Below, piece after piece: positions 10,560 through 23,200 of a stretch of 64,000 nt of DNA (its first letter is position 1; each line of letters begins with the position of its first letter). A program made the translations under genes and the position numbers. The notes beneath the pieces were generated by a model that had not been told where the DNA came from, ran no database searches, and saw nothing but the letters and a program-made list of their open reading frames with translations. The stretch spans positions 9,177,992 through 9,241,991 of the forward strand of contig OZ022261.1 of assembly GCA_963978905.1 (NCBI GenBank), in the 5' to 3' direction. The DNA is from Trichostrongylus colubriformis (taxonomy: Eukaryota; Nematoda; Chromadorea; Rhabditida; Trichostrongylidae).

Positions 10560-10815
10560 GCCGAGGGTAGATTGCAGACAGGCAGGAAGTTGAATCAGTC
10601 TGACGCGATCGTCGTCCCGTCTTCGCCCGCAACTCGCCCGGCTGATGAACCGCAGCACAACACGCCGTGCTACGGGATCGTGGTAAGACCCCAGATCGCG
10701 ATTTTTCAGTGCGAGTTTCGCTACACATCACCTTATCTGAAATGGAAGGTTTGTTTTGAGAGAACATGTATTCCCAGTTCCTACTTTCTCCTTACCCCTC
10801 CCGATGCCTTTGATC
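10560..10815 (+). repeat. Dispersed repeat family E, copy 2
   Basis: Collinear with the family E copy in CUTA intron 3 from the AACTCGCCCGGCTGATGAAC block through CTACGGGATCGTGGTAAGAC, GTGCGAGTTTCGCTACACAT and CCCCTCCCGATGCCTTTGAT. No ORF of note. Confidence 0.6.
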
Positions 10816-11489
10816 GATCTAGTGATAACCGCTGGATGACACTAGGGAATTGGTGTACCAGTAATGTAGGCAGGCCAGTGGGAAAATTCTCAACCTTCTG
10901 AACCAGGGGGAAGGATCCATTGAAGAGTTTGGGCAGAGATGGCGACAAGTGGCAAGGAATCGTGACACTTTGCATAGATGGACACTGCTAGGATTATAGG
11001 ATGGCTCGACTCTCCTGGAATCAGACATCAAGATATTTGATGTACATAGTTTCCCTAGTGATCAAATATTAGTAACCTTCAAAAGTTTCGTTCGAGCAGA
11101 AACTTTGGAAATCGGCCGAATCCTGCTTTCCTTATTTGAATATTCATGTATTCGACATTTGACGGACGACTTTAATGCCCTATTTATCTGTCTAACTACT
11201 TCCATAACACAATTTAACTTCTCAAACTAATGGCTGACTCGGCCTACATTCGAGCCTAAGACATGCATGGAATAGGTAGAGTGGACTCATTCCGATGACG
11301 TATTTCTTTGGCCACGTTAAATCTAATATGTAGGGTTAACTGTTAATCAATTGTTCAAAAAATAAAGAATGCATATACACATGCTCCGTTTCTTCTCGTG
11401 ACCTCGTTCATAACCTCATTTCGCCAACCCCTGAAGCTCCTCAGTGATATGGGGTGGGGCGGAAAACTACTCGTGTCAAAGGAACCGAT
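10816..11489. other. Intergenic DNA, nothing recognised
   Basis: No coding-like frame or repeat match seen. Confidence 0.4.
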
Positions 11490-11811
11490 AGGAGCAATTC
11501 GGGCCAAGTATGGAAAGATCATCAAATGTGAAGGTGGAAGTGTGCCAAAGTGAAGGAGGAACGGAATGAAATGGCCAAAACCCGAGAAATGGGATCCCCG
11601 GTTCTTATAAAGCTCCTGGGCGCTCTTTCTCATCGCGAATTTCGGCACCAGGGTGGTCTCAAGCTCTCGTCGTGTATACTCGTCAGGTATACACGCGAAC
11701 AAAATTAGTACATGATGCAATGAGCGAGATATCTTGGCTTTTCTCGCCTTTGCCTGGGACGTTGTAACGTACATAGGGCGGGTTTACATAGGGCGTTTAA
11801 TATGGAATTTA
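11490..11811 (+). repeat. Dispersed repeat H, copy 1
   Basis: Matches 12495-13094 in the same orientation. Shared words in order are AATTCGGGC and TATGGAAAG, CGGAATGAA, CCCGAGAAAT, the GTCGTGTATAC with TCAGGTATACACGCGAACAA block, and ACGTACATAGGGCGGGTTTA at the end. Copy 2 is interrupted by a hairpin element. Confidence 0.65.
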
Positions 11812-12494
11812 GGAAATTCATCGTCAGATCATGAAATCCAACGAATGCCGTGCACTTGCCGCTGTTTCTTTGCGATCTCTTCTACTACAACCAAGTCTGC
11901 AAAATGCCGGCGAACAGAGCAGCAACATCCTGAAGGCGTCAGGCAAGAAAAGGTTGTTGAATTCCGCACCTACTGACCATGTTGAAAAACGCAAACGCAG
12001 GCAAGCATCGCAAGCTCACTTTGTCAGTTCCACCACAGTCCATTCCTGAACTGCATGAGAGCATCCGAAAAGAAATCGCTGTTCTTCAAAAGCCAGCCCC
12101 AACCCAGTCGGTGGCTTTTAACTGCACAATAAGGCACTCCGACCTCAACAGAATCGATTTGCACCCAAAGCGAAGTTGACAAGGGGGGACATTCACTGGC
12201 GAGGTTATGTAGCGCACCATGTTAGGTGTATTGATTCTATGCATACCATATGTTACACCATCATTACCCCTCCCCCTTCCCTTTATAAGTAAGTGGAATT
12301 CGTATGTCGAGGCCAGCGCGCAGCCAATCCTCCATGCTGAACCCTCCAAACTGTCCTGGTCCTGTACGTTACACGATGAACACAGATGAGACCACGCGAA
12401 TAAGCTAGGTTTGCGTTGAAAAAGTATCAAAGAGAGTTTGCCCATTAGGTACAGTGGACATAATGCTTGCACAAATATATTCTGTTGAAGACAG
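11812..12494 (+). other. Unassigned sequence with coding-like fragments
   Basis: On the + strand, overlapping frames of 60-70 codons between 11831 and 12179 are Lys/Arg- and Ser-rich (for example KRKRRQ) but switch frame and lack splice sites that join them. This may be a decayed gene or chance. Nothing else recognised. Confidence 0.25.
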
Positions 12495-13094
12495 TACTAG
12501 GGGTAATTCGGGCAGAATATGGAAAGTTCGTCAACTATAACGATTACGAAGCTCAACGTGCTTAATAGTGCAGTAGTGAAGATAAAACGGAATGAACGGC
12601 CAACCCCGAGAAATAAGGCCGCTTCCATACTTTGCGCACCGACGCCGTCACGCGCGTGACGCAGGCACGCGCGTGACGCAGGCACGCGCGTGACGCAGGC
12701 ACGCGCGTGACGGCGTCGGTGCGCAAAGTATGGAAGCGGCCTAAGACCTCCCCTCTCGTCATTTATTCCCAAAAGGGGCGCCCTGGCATAAAACAAGTGA
12801 CGGCTGTTGACGAAGACGGCTCTAATAAAGCCCGGGGGCATCCTTTCTAATCGAGAATTTCGCCACATATAGTCTTCTTGGACCCCTAGTTTCATTTGCG
12901 TGAGAAAGTCGAGGTGTTCTCATTACCCCTACCACTGTCTTCAAGCTCTAGTCGTGTATACCCGTCAGGTATACACGCGAACAAAATCAGAAATAGTCGA
13001 AGTTCACAGCGACTTACCTTGGATTTTTCTCGCCTTCGTCCGAGAAGGCGTAACGTACATAGGGCGGGTTTACATAGGCGTTCAATATGGAAGT
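12495..13094 (+). repeat. Dispersed repeat H, copy 2 (interrupted)
   Basis: Second copy of the 11490-11811 repeat. Homology is split after CCCCGAGAAA by the hairpin element at 12617-12741 and resumes with GACCTCCCC. The 3' part again ends GTACATAGGGCGGGTTTACA. Copy 2 also carries extra sequence between the arms. Confidence 0.65.
12617..12741. mobile_element. Perfect-hairpin MITE (family D) with TAA target duplication
   Basis: 125 bp with 42-bp arms that are perfect inverted repeats, starting GGCCGCTTCCATACTTTGCG. The 41-bp centre contains two full 17-bp units ACGCAGGCACGCGCGTG and part of a third. TAA lies immediately on both sides (12614-12616 and 12742-12744). The insertion interrupts repeat H, so the boundaries are supported by the empty-site copy. 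A 3-bp TAA duplication fits PIF/Harbinger-type elements; the superfamily is inferred. Confidence 0.85.
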
Positions 13095-13344
13095 AGGACT
13101 GGTGTGTGCACGAGGGTCGAAGACAAGAAGTGGTGGGGGTCCTATTCTGGGTCAGAGAATGGAGGGTCATATTTGGTAAGCCTCAGTCGAGAAATCCTAT
13201 TTAAGAGAGAAGTTGGAACCTATTTTTTCTGTTTTTTTCTATAAAAAGAGATAAATATCGTATCAGGGGATCCATCATGTAGTGGATCAGATATTAATGA
13301 CAAAATGTAAACCTCTCAGCGGAGTTATTGCGATTAATTAATTA

Positions 13345-13960
13345 TTCTTTGCTATGTCTTCGCTGATGTCATTCCACCAAGGATGACATCCTGGAAAGAT
13401 TTTTCTTGAAAAACGAAAGTTTGAATTGCAAAGAGTGCCATGTAATGATCACATTGTTTCTTGCACTAGATTTTTAAGAAGATTTCGATAGTCATTGTGT
13501 AAAACAGAGTGCGCCTTCAAATGCAGCTACGATTGTGAGTGGGAAGAATGAGTGGCGCACCCCAAGAAGGGAGTTGCTAAGACTGAATGACTCATCCTTT
13601 TTTTACTTCGAGGTTTTCTACTAATACCTTCTAGTTAGCAAGGAGGTACAGATTACCATTGAATACCGATGTTTAAGGCTGAAAAAAGCATATATAGTAG
13701 GCACATTCATGGTTCATCGAAGTATGCCCTAAGCAACCGTGAAAATTTCGGAAAAAGGAGGATCAGATTTCCTGTTGATGTTTTGCCGACCCCTCGCCAA
13801 ACGAAGAAATCGTTTTTTTTCGGCGGCATTGACTGTGCAGTCGTCATGCACTGTGATCTCCAATGCAGCACTGCTGTTTCTACTGATGGGCTTGGTTTCA
13901 GAAGATCGTGGATGATGCCATTCTGGGAATTCTCAGATCGGCACGCGGATCACTAACCTC
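13345..13960 (+). repeat. Dispersed repeat I, copy 2
   Basis: Collinear with 1845-2535 through CTATGTCTTCGCTGATGTCA, CATTCCACCAAGGATGACAT, GTGGCGCACCCCAAG, CTCATCC with TTTT, and a CGACCCCTCGCCAA then T-run CGGCGGCATTGACTG block. It is non-coding and diverged. Confidence 0.5.
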
Positions 13961-14413
13961 TTCATTTGATTGTAAAATAATTTGAGCAAAATTAGTCCTG
14001 GTCGCCACTTTCGGCCATTTTCCTCGTGGATCACACCGATCGATTAGAATTGAGCGAGTCTTCACACAGGTGGGCACAGCTCATAGCACGTGCACACCAT
14101 CGCATGCCTTTTGGAACAGCTCAGTAGTCATGTTCTCAAGCCAAACCCTTTCTTCTTGAATGACCCAGAGCAGCAGAATCAAGTGAAATTACTCTGCCAC
14201 TTTTTTTTCCAAATTTTTCTTTTCTATAAATGTTGAGTTTTGATGTAAATACTACAGGCAGAAACGGCAGTCAGTTGATACATCTAGTAAGGTTGTGCTA
14301 CCTGACTCGTGAACCATTTTTCGTGAAAGTCGTGAGTTATTTTAATTATTTTATTCTAGTTTTATTTTATTTCAGTCAGGGTTGCCTTGCAATGATAAGA
14401 GAGCCTCAGGCGG
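13961..14413. other. Intergenic DNA, nothing recognised
   Basis: No exon, RNA gene or repeat identified. Confidence 0.4.
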
Positions 14414-14765
14414 AGTACACCGGAAGAAAAGGATACCTCGACAGGGGGAGGGTAGTATTCGACCGGACAGACGGAAGAGATGGGGAGGGGAGGAGGCGGT
14501 CTCTGCAGAAGTCAGCGATGAGCGCTGGGATCTAAACTTTCAATAAGCAGATGAGAAGCGAAGTGTATTTCGCAGCGACCTCGTTAAGGAAATGAGAAAT
14601 AAATTTAACAATAAAACACATCACCATACAATCCTGCTACAGTCACTGGAATTGTAGAGGTCAAAAAATGCTGGGGGGAGGGGGGGGGGGGGAATCGTTT
14701 GGTACCCCGTAGAGGGGGGAGGTCGTACTGGAGCGGCTGTTTTTCTCGACACCTGGGGGTGCCCC
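14414..14765 (+). repeat. Dispersed repeat DR1, copy A
   Basis: One of four copies (others at 29288-29728 and 57488-57806 on +, and 19947-20269 on -). All start near a GTACACC/GATACACC word and a GAGGAT..CTCGA block, share ATCTAAACTTTCAATAAGCAG and AAATAAA/AATAAA segments and a GTCACTGG..ATTGTAGAGGTC block, contain G-rich GGGGGTCGTA-type words, and end GACACCTGGGAGTGCCCTG or a variant. No ORF and no clear inverted ends. Here the right end abuts a mariner fragment whose left end is missing. A G run of 13 lies at 14680-14692. Confidence 0.65.
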
Positions 14766-14767
14766 GT

Positions 14768-15434
14768 CCTCTGAGCGTGTCGCTCATCCTTTTGTGAGGC
14801 GTGAGATCAATGGTGCATTGGAGAAGGGAAGTGTGAGCTACGAGACCGTGCGCCGTTGGTTCGTCAACTCCAGCAACGGCTAGATCGACAAGGAACACAA
14901 GTCACGCTCGGGACTGTGCTGCTCCTGGGACGCAGAAGGAATGCTTATCCAAGAGGTGCTGGAACAAGGTGAGACAGTCAACGCTACCGTATGCACCCAC
15001 CAGCTCCAGCAGCTCGCATTCGCTGTTCGAGAAAAGCGCCGATAAAGGTCCGCGGTCACCCTTCTTCATGACGACGCCCACTCTTATTTCGCGAAAAGTA
15101 TTCAGACCAAGCTACAGGAGCTCAGCTGGGATGTCCTGCCCCACACGCCATACCCTCCAGACATTGCCCCTTCTGACTACCACCTTTTCCTTCCTCTGGA
15201 ATCCTTCCCGCCCAAGAGCAAATTCGTTGGTTATGACTTTCTTGCAAAGGCGATCGCTAACTTCTTCGACTCCCAGTGTTCTGAGAGTAGGGAACCACCG
15301 ATCTACCTATGTGGTGGCAGAGAGTTGTCGATAACAATGGTGAATGCGTTGTTGCCTTATTGTTGTTTGTTGGAAGAAATAATAATAAAAAGAGATGATC
15401 GGAAAAATCCTACAAGACTTTTGGTACAACCTAA
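14768..15434 (+). mobile_element. Mariner deletion derivative, left-truncated
   Basis: The right inverted repeat ends ACAAGACTTTTGGTACAACC then TAA at 15434, followed by TA. It corresponds to the ends of the element at 60404-61293 (one base differs in TTGG(T/A)ACAAC). The left repeat is absent because DR1 copy A occupies that place. The remaining interior is mariner transposase sequence carrying the same internal deletion as the 60.4-kb copy. Confidence 0.75.
14795..15340 (+). pseudogene. Mariner transposase remnant with internal deletion
   Basis: Frame pieces read ALEKGSVSYETVRRWFV (helix-turn-helix end), NG followed by a stop codon, then directly CCSWDAEGM, QGETV and HQLQQLAFAVREK. A later frame carries LLHDDAH (second Asp) and LPHTPYPPDIAPSDYHLF (third Asp, intact). 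Sequence coding for the segment between, including the first catalytic Asp (DEKW region), is missing. It also has stops and frameshifts, so no enzyme can be made. Confidence 0.75.
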
Positions 15435-15436
15435 TA

Positions 15437-16028
15437 TGTACCTGATACTCAAAGCTTTGCACTTTCGTGTATCTCATGTTAATTATCGACATCGAAAAAA
15501 CCACCCGAACGTTAGAGTTTCGAGGAAGTTACTTCCGTGAAATGTCTCGTTTCATCGCTGTATCACATCTGCTTGGATTGTTCTTTTGGAAAAAATCTAT
15601 AGCACACTCAAATGCACCATCTACGGGTAAAATTTTTGTTCCAGCAGCAGCGCTAGGATAATGCTTAGAACCGTTCCACGTGCTCCATCCAAAAAAAAAC
15701 TGCTAATGAAGATTGTACTGTTACTTAGCACCATTCAAGGATGTGCTCACACAATCATCTATTATTGCTGGAGCGCTTATTGTTAGCTTTTTCGCGTTTT
15801 CACATTCAGCTGATAAACTCTGTAAAAAAACAGGAATTTCCTGAGACCATTGCTACATGTGGATACTAATTATCAGAAACTCCCATACAAGTGAATTTTT
15901 GTCGCAGTAAGTGATTTCCCTAGGCATACTAAACGCACGCATGTGCCAACGACTTAGAAGCCGCAATTTGCCTTGAAGAAATGCGTTTACACGAGTACTA
16001 AATAGTCTACGAGGATCAAAACTACAGT
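15437..16028. other. Intergenic DNA, nothing recognised
   Basis: No coding-like frame or repeat match seen. Confidence 0.4.
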
Positions 16029-16190
16029 CCACTCCGGGGCGCTTGATAGGGTGCGGCTTACGGGCCTGGGTGAGAGTATATCAAACCCTCTCACCCCGCC
16101 ACACACTCTCACTCTTGCCACGTACTCTCACTCTTGCCACCCACCCATGTCCGTGGGCCACGCCCAATAAAGCGCTCCAAAATGGAGTAT
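16029..16190. repeat. Foldback element FB2, copy 2
   Basis: Inverted ends: ACTCCGGGGCGCTTGATAGG at the left and the complement-type GCGCTCCAAAATGGAGTAT at the right. The arms continue through GGTGCGGCTTACGGGCCTGG / CCATGTCCGTGGGCCACGCC. The loop holds two near-identical units CACTCTTGCCAC. Same family as 7571-7720. Confidence 0.65.
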
Positions 16191-17280
16191 AAAAATGCCT
16201 GCTTGGAGCTCCCTGCATCCAGCACGGATCTGAAGCTTGATCTATAACACGATCTCTATAGTTTAGGGTAGCTCTCAGTACTTTTGTCCTTCCAAAAGTA
16301 GAAGTATGTCACGCTCAAACACCCCATAAAAATGTCACAAGATTATTGTTATTTACCTCACACATCGACTGGCCCTCGTCAGTCATTGAATGAGCCAAAT
16401 CGCATTTACCTGCTACTAGGGTTTGAATGGAACGGCGCATCCTAGTAGGGGATTGATTACCGCCAAAAACTTTATCCTTTAATCTGGTAAGTATACTTGT
16501 GGTTGTGCTTTGAACCCTCTCGGGGATAATAATTCACAAATAGAACCCTGCAACCACCATAAATATTGAGTTGAAAGTCAGCCAGTGAGAATTCTCCAAC
16601 TAGTGACCAGACCGTACAAGCTTTCACGGCCCATAATCCACATCCTAAACTATAATAGTTCCGACTTTACTGGAGTGAACTAACCAATTACAGCCCTGGC
16701 TCTCGGACAACTATGGTCTGTGTGGCTACGAATCTCAAATATGTGGCTAAGCGTGAACAAAATTTACTATCACATCAACTAAATATATTCCATCGATAAT
16801 GAAGACATAATAACTTACTTTAAGAATACAACAGATTAAGAATCGCTAGTTAGAATGTAAGTGAAAACTTTCAGGTTGAAGAAAGGATTCGTCACCCGTA
16901 CGTAGCATATGAGTTAGTCAGTACTTCCTTTTGTACAGAAATAATGCCAAATTACGAAACTGACAAAATTGTACCGAGCAACTTAAGGCGAATCAATTGA
17001 CTACATATTTGAATAATTTAGACATAGCACATGCAGTTTAAAGGGACTAAAGTATAAAATTAAAATCGTACAGAACATAGTAACTACCACAGACTTAGGA
17101 CTCTGCGAGTGAACTTCATAAGTGGCACTTCGTTTTAAAGACACGATAAAAGATCATTTCATGAGTGCATCGAAATTACCATCTCACTAGATATGATGCA
17201 TTAATTCATAATAAACTCTACTGAGTGTAATAAATAATTTGAATCGATTTGAGCGAGATCCAGCTTATAAAACCTATTTA
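16191..17280. other. Non-coding DNA downstream of the nuclear-protein gene
   Basis: AT-rich; no exon or repeat recognised. It presumably contains the 3' flank of the gene ending at 17281 on the minus strand; no canonical AATAAA was found close to that stop. Confidence 0.4.
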
Positions 17281-20200
17281 TCAGTCAAAAGTTGGTGCAG
17301 GCAGGGTTCCAGGTATGGTTAACGGCGCGACGCTTTGCATGAACATCCTCTCAGTTTCATGGCTGAGGCGAAGTTGTGCTTGTGCAAGAGCCTGCAGTAC
17401 ACGAGGATCCATCTCCTAAATTAGAATTGCAAATGAATTACCAAATTGAATTAGTATCTACTATAATTACTGAATGAGTTATCCATGTGGGACAGCAATG
17501 GGATCACTGCATCGTTCCTTCACAAATAGATTACATGCGTATCGATTCGTCATCACATGATTGTTTTATTTAGCTTTTTTGTACGGTCTCCAGTGGAACA
17601 TGATTTCTTGGGGGGGGGGGGGGGAGGGGGAATCTCATTCTGCTAACGATATTGGTACGGAGCTATCTTTACGGTATAATCCTTTTATAATCCTCTTAGG
17701 GTATACGCTTTCGAATTTCTGAAAGGTTTCTGCTGCTTTAGCAAGAAAAATTAGAAATAGTTCGGCTTCTTAAGACCGCTACTACAGTTATCCAGTGACT
17801 CAGTCTTCAAATCCTTTCCACTCTTGAGTATTCTGCTGCAATTAGTGTTCCTGCTTCCTAATATCGTCTGGTAGCACCAAAAATCCCAAAATAAACACTA
17901 CACGAAATATACTTGAGAAAATTCCCTCACGAAATTTACTTGAGAAAATTCAGTTCACCTTTGCACCAAATGTTCCGCTCAGATTTTCATTTTTCCGATG
18001 TCTTAAAGTGTTACTATTTGGAAACACTCGAAACCCCCGCGGAACTCATGTCCTGCCTGCAAGAGCATGAGTCATAGACCGTGCCGGATTTTTTCTCCAT
18101 TTTGTTCTTTGCTAAAATGATGCAAGTGGCGATCGTAATAGCCATGACTTCGATCTAGATGCCACTACTCAGGAATTTGCTATGCCCCGCCCCTTGGCCA
18201 TCATTGGACGCCACTAAACAGAACAGTGGATCGTAATAGGGGGGATTGCAAGCACGAATTGCGACAGTAACCCACTGAACTCGCAATCAATTGCTAAGCC
18301 CCGCCCCTTGACCATACTGAGCCTGAACTTCTAGTGCTACGGAATCATTGATTACTAGCAAGGGGAGAATTCAAAACTTAAATTCAAAGATTCTGTGGTG
18401 AACTCGTACCAAAGCTGTCATCATATTTGTAGGATACTGTACACGTGGACGTTTAACATCTGGTGAGCATCGAGACTGAGAGCTTTGTGATGACTCATCT
18501 AAGGAACGTTTTCGACTGCCATTATATACCGACTCTGAAACGAAAGCTTTTCAGCGCTGATTTATTTGTAGGCAAACAGAATAGAAGCTATAATGAACCC
18601 ATAGATAGAAGAGGCTTGTTGGACTGCAACTCTCCGAATGGCTTGGAATGGATACTATTCACCAGTTGATCACCCATATGGAGCACAGAAGCGACACTTG
18701 TTAACGCTGGAGCTGCTAAAAAACATGAAATAAGATCTATTCGGAAGCTATGAACGGTTTAATTACAACGTCAGCTTTTTCAGTTGGAAGAGATTAATTG
18801 AAATTCATCTTTGTATTATTTGGCTGATTTGAAAAAAAAACATACCCCAAGCGAGCCCACCAGTTTTAGCAGCACACTTCACATTAGAGAGGCACTCCAG
18901 CAACTGATCAACGAGCGGATCTAGCAATCCAAACTTGTTCATTTCATTCCAAAAGGAGATCGGCTCTGAAAAAATTATTAACATAACATGTCAGTTATCC
19001 TGAAAGGTCACTATTGAGTTCAGGAATCAAGTGCCCGTTCTAATACCATCTTCATTCATTATTAAATGCATGACGTGCACTTCAAGACCCAGCAAAACCT
19101 ATCCTTGGTTGCATGTCTTCGTACTTTACAGCACGCATGAGCAGGTAGTTGCATGAGTCCTTGTCGCGAACGGTTACCATGTCCTTATCTCGGCAACATA
19201 CGGAGCCCCTAGTACGCACGCAGCGCGCCGCATTGCGAAATCCTATTCCAACGAAACACAGTCGGCCTAGCCGCTAGTTTCGCCTGTTAAATGATTCCCC
19301 TTCATCATTGTGGCCATCCAATGTCAACTGAAAAGCCTGTAGGACATTGAGTTCACTGTGCTGCTGAGCTCAAAAAAAATATTTCTGGAATTTTCAGACC
19401 AGTATTTCACATCAGCGCGCTGATGTGATTAGTGCAAGCCCTCATAGTAGACCGTAGTGATTATGAGATGATATGAACTCGAATTTGCCGTGATAATGCT
19501 TATTTCTGAGCTCACCTGTCATCATCAGCCGTAGAATCTGCTCAGTTGTCGGTGTTGGTGGTTCCTGCTTCACATCTGTGGTACCGTCCACATCAACATA
19601 CTCTTCGGTGCTATCTTGTGCCGTGGAATTGAGCGACGATATTGAGAATAACGAAAGTGTGTTGTTATTGTTGTTATTGTTGTTATTATTGTTGGCGGTG
19701 GGGGTAGTAGTTGACGCAGGAGTAACGGTGGTGACGTTGCTATTGCTCTTGCCGTTCAGTGCAGTGTTCAATCCAACTAATTGCGAAATTGTGCCAGCAT
19801 CTGAAATGAAATTTGTATTGTTTTTTAACGTGTACTACATTTAGCTGCATGCATTCAGACTCTGCGACTTGCTGCTGAGAATGACAGCGATCCGGCTGAT
19901 GCAACGTAACTCTCACAATCAACGCGCTGATGTGATTAGTGGCGAGCAGGGCACTCCGAGGTGTTGAGGAAAGTAGCCGCTTCAGTACGACCTCACCCCT
20001 ACCATTTTTTGGCCTCTACAATACCAGTACCTGTTGCCGGAATGTATCATTGCGAAGTGTTTCATTGCTATGTATTCTTATTTGAAGCAAAAAGATATTT
20101 ATTTCACATTTCTTCATCCGTGTCCCCTGCGAAATACCCTGCCCTTCTCACCAGCTTATTGAAAGTTCAGATTCCAGCGCTTATGGTAGAACTCTGCAGG

Positions 20201-23200
20201 GACGACCCTCCCCTCACGTCCGGTCAAATACAACCTCCCTATCGAGGAATCCTCGTCTACGGGTGTACCTTGGTAGCAGAGACGGCGGCTGTGCGTCGTT
20301 AGGACAGGATTTCGCAAGGCAACACATAGCCACGCTACACGCCGCGTTTCGTAATCGTAGCCCATTTATTATAGCCATCAATATGTGCACGGCTAGGCCT
20401 ACAAGTGGGCCGAGTCTGATTGCGACCTAACTAGTAATCAATATTTTTACTGTTTAAATCTCAGTGATATTATGAAAACGTACCAAGACGGCAAGCGTTC
20501 GAAGCGAAAAGTCGCGAGTTAAGAAGCTCTGATATGTGAATCGTATTGGTCTCAGCTTGCGAAGTACTACTCCTTCTGAAAAACAAAGATTGGCGAGCTC
20601 TTGCTTTGTAAGGGAAACACAAAGTAATATAATAGCTAGTACAAGCACAGTGTTCAACGGTATTGTCGAAGCTAGCTTGCATTTTGTTTGCACGTCGAAA
20701 AAATTTCCAAAATTTGGTTTCTTAAGAATATTTTTTTGAGTATTTCGATAACTCGCATACCTCCTGCCCTTATCCGAATCTTTTGTCTTTGGTGTGATGT
20801 AATTACGGCTTTGACATTTTGCCGAACAAAAATGCGAATGGTTGAAAAAGTCAAACGAATGCATTTCCATCAGTGATCTGTAATATTCACGTAAATACTG
20901 GAGTGTTCAAAAAAGGGTGGTTATAATCACTAGGTGGGTGAAAATCTAGCTTCATTTTATCTCTTGCCTGCTTCAGGGTGCTACAATGACTTAACTGTTG
21001 TATGGTAATAGTGTGAGGCCGCGTTCATACTCTGCGCCGGCACAGGATGGCTGCGTTCATAGGCAGCGAGGCAGAGTGGCACGGGGAGGTGCAGAGGCGA
21101 CGCAGACACTGAGACAAGGTGGCACAAACGAATACGCAGGGGGCGCGCAGACACGCCTTGCCGTCAGTACCGCAAAGTATAAATGCGGTCTAAGCGCGCT
21201 GGTAGAGACATTATCAGTGAAGGATCCTGTCATAAGGCATTTTTCCTTGACACCGTAGTTGACTTTAGTCCAGTTTTCAGTGGAATCTCTCTGTTTAGAG
21301 CAACATGTAATTGCCGTAAGTCATCCATACGAATGACGGTAAATAGCGTATTACCAGGTAGCCATTAGGGTGCCTGTTCAACGTATATCACTACAAAATT
21401 ACCTCAGATTCGACTTCCCTATTCGTATGCTGCCTTTCCAATCTTTCTGCTTATCTTTATTTGCTCTCACTGTGAATTCCTTCGGTGTAATCATTTCTTC
21501 TGAAATGGATTCATTGGTTGCTAGGATGGCTCAAGTTCCAATATGATAAACCGACTTTCAAATTCGATACATGGCTGGTGGATGCCTGGGCAGAGGAATT
21601 TTTCCACGTGCATTTTAGCAGCTAGCGATCCACATTTCACCTGGAACAGTGTAAATTACGCACAGTTCTGATGTCCATGCCATCTGAAGCGGGAAATTGA
21701 AGATCTTCAAAAAGGTCAGTCTCACTGAAAGCTAAAGTTGTAGGTTAAAAGAATCAATCTGCATGTCACGATTTACTATCAGAGCTTGAATATACGGCTG
21801 TTCTAGCAATTATGAACAGGATGCAAGTGCATGGCTCATTCTTGAGCGAAGTTATCACAAGCAATTTTAATGACTGAATTCCGAAAAATTTTGCACATTT
21901 TGAACGGTTTGACTCAGACTCCTGTTGGGTAGACTTCAGATGACCTGAAGCTCATCAGAAACTTCTTTAACACTCATTTTATCTGTAGCATATGTGAAAG
22001 TGATCTCCTTCCATAAGAAGAAGTACGATATCCACAAAAATTCGGAACGCTAGGTATAAGCGTAAATATCTCAGTTTTCACTTTGTCCAGAGCGCTGTGC
22101 AAACCTTGTCGAATTCTGCTCCACTACCAGGAACCCCACCAAGGGTAATCCGGTCGGAACAGTAAGTCGGTATAGTACAAATAAATCAGAGCGGCTCTGA
22201 AATAGAGCCTCTCGTTAGGTTTTAATTTTTACCTTCTCAGGCTTGAGAAAGGCGCTAGGCGCCGAAAGCTTGTCAATGAAAGCTCAAAATTCTTCTGCAA
22301 CAACTTTTTGCAATCAGTTTTGTGAAAGTCTTCTTGAGTCTTTTGGAATAAATCTTACAAGTCTCACATTGTTGAGTACATATTCAAATCTTGTCGTAGT
22401 TCAGTGTGAAATAATTTACTCAAACTTTAACTCGTAACTTGTCGGCTTGTGAAGACTGAAAATAATGTTGGTAAATAAGCCGTGTGCCGTGGTGCTTTCA
22501 ATAGAGTACATGACTTACGTGGAAGGGAAACACTATTCAGCTGTTGAATTCACGGCTTTATCGAACAAACGCTGTGAAAACCTATTCGAATGGTGCAAAT
22601 ATGGCATTAAAGTGTGTCGAGGGACTCCATATATTGAGACAAAGCAGCTGGTATAAACTAGTACGTATGCTTTTATAGCTACAGTAAATATAAGTGAGAG
22701 AGTAGAGCATGCTGAAACCTAAAGATTCCGGTGGATTTTACGGGGTGCACATCGGTAAGCAAAACTTCACCATAACGATGCACTCACAATTTTAATGACG
22801 GAGTAGAGCTCAACTCGATTCTCGACCTAACCCTCTCGCCCTCGACAACTGATGTGTACGCGAAAGCCGGTCGCGAATTGTACACCTTGCGATGGCCAAA
22901 GAAGATTGCGCGTTGCATGACCACTTCGTCTTGAGCCATTGCAGGAGTTCGTCTTCTTTCTCTCCTTGCAAAAGTTCATCTCTCCCTCTCAAAGCACAAG
23001 GGAACGCTGAGAGTGCGCGCCCGTCAACACTCCCGTGGACGGCTCTCTTGGAGAGTCCTGGAGACAGGTGGTCTGGATAGGTCCTCCGCACTAGGGGATC
23101 GAGAATGGAAAGGTGTTTAGCACGCGATAAAGAAATAGGGATGACGGGTGTTTCTAGCGCGATCGTCTCGCATCCGGCGACACCTTTACTAGGTATCATG

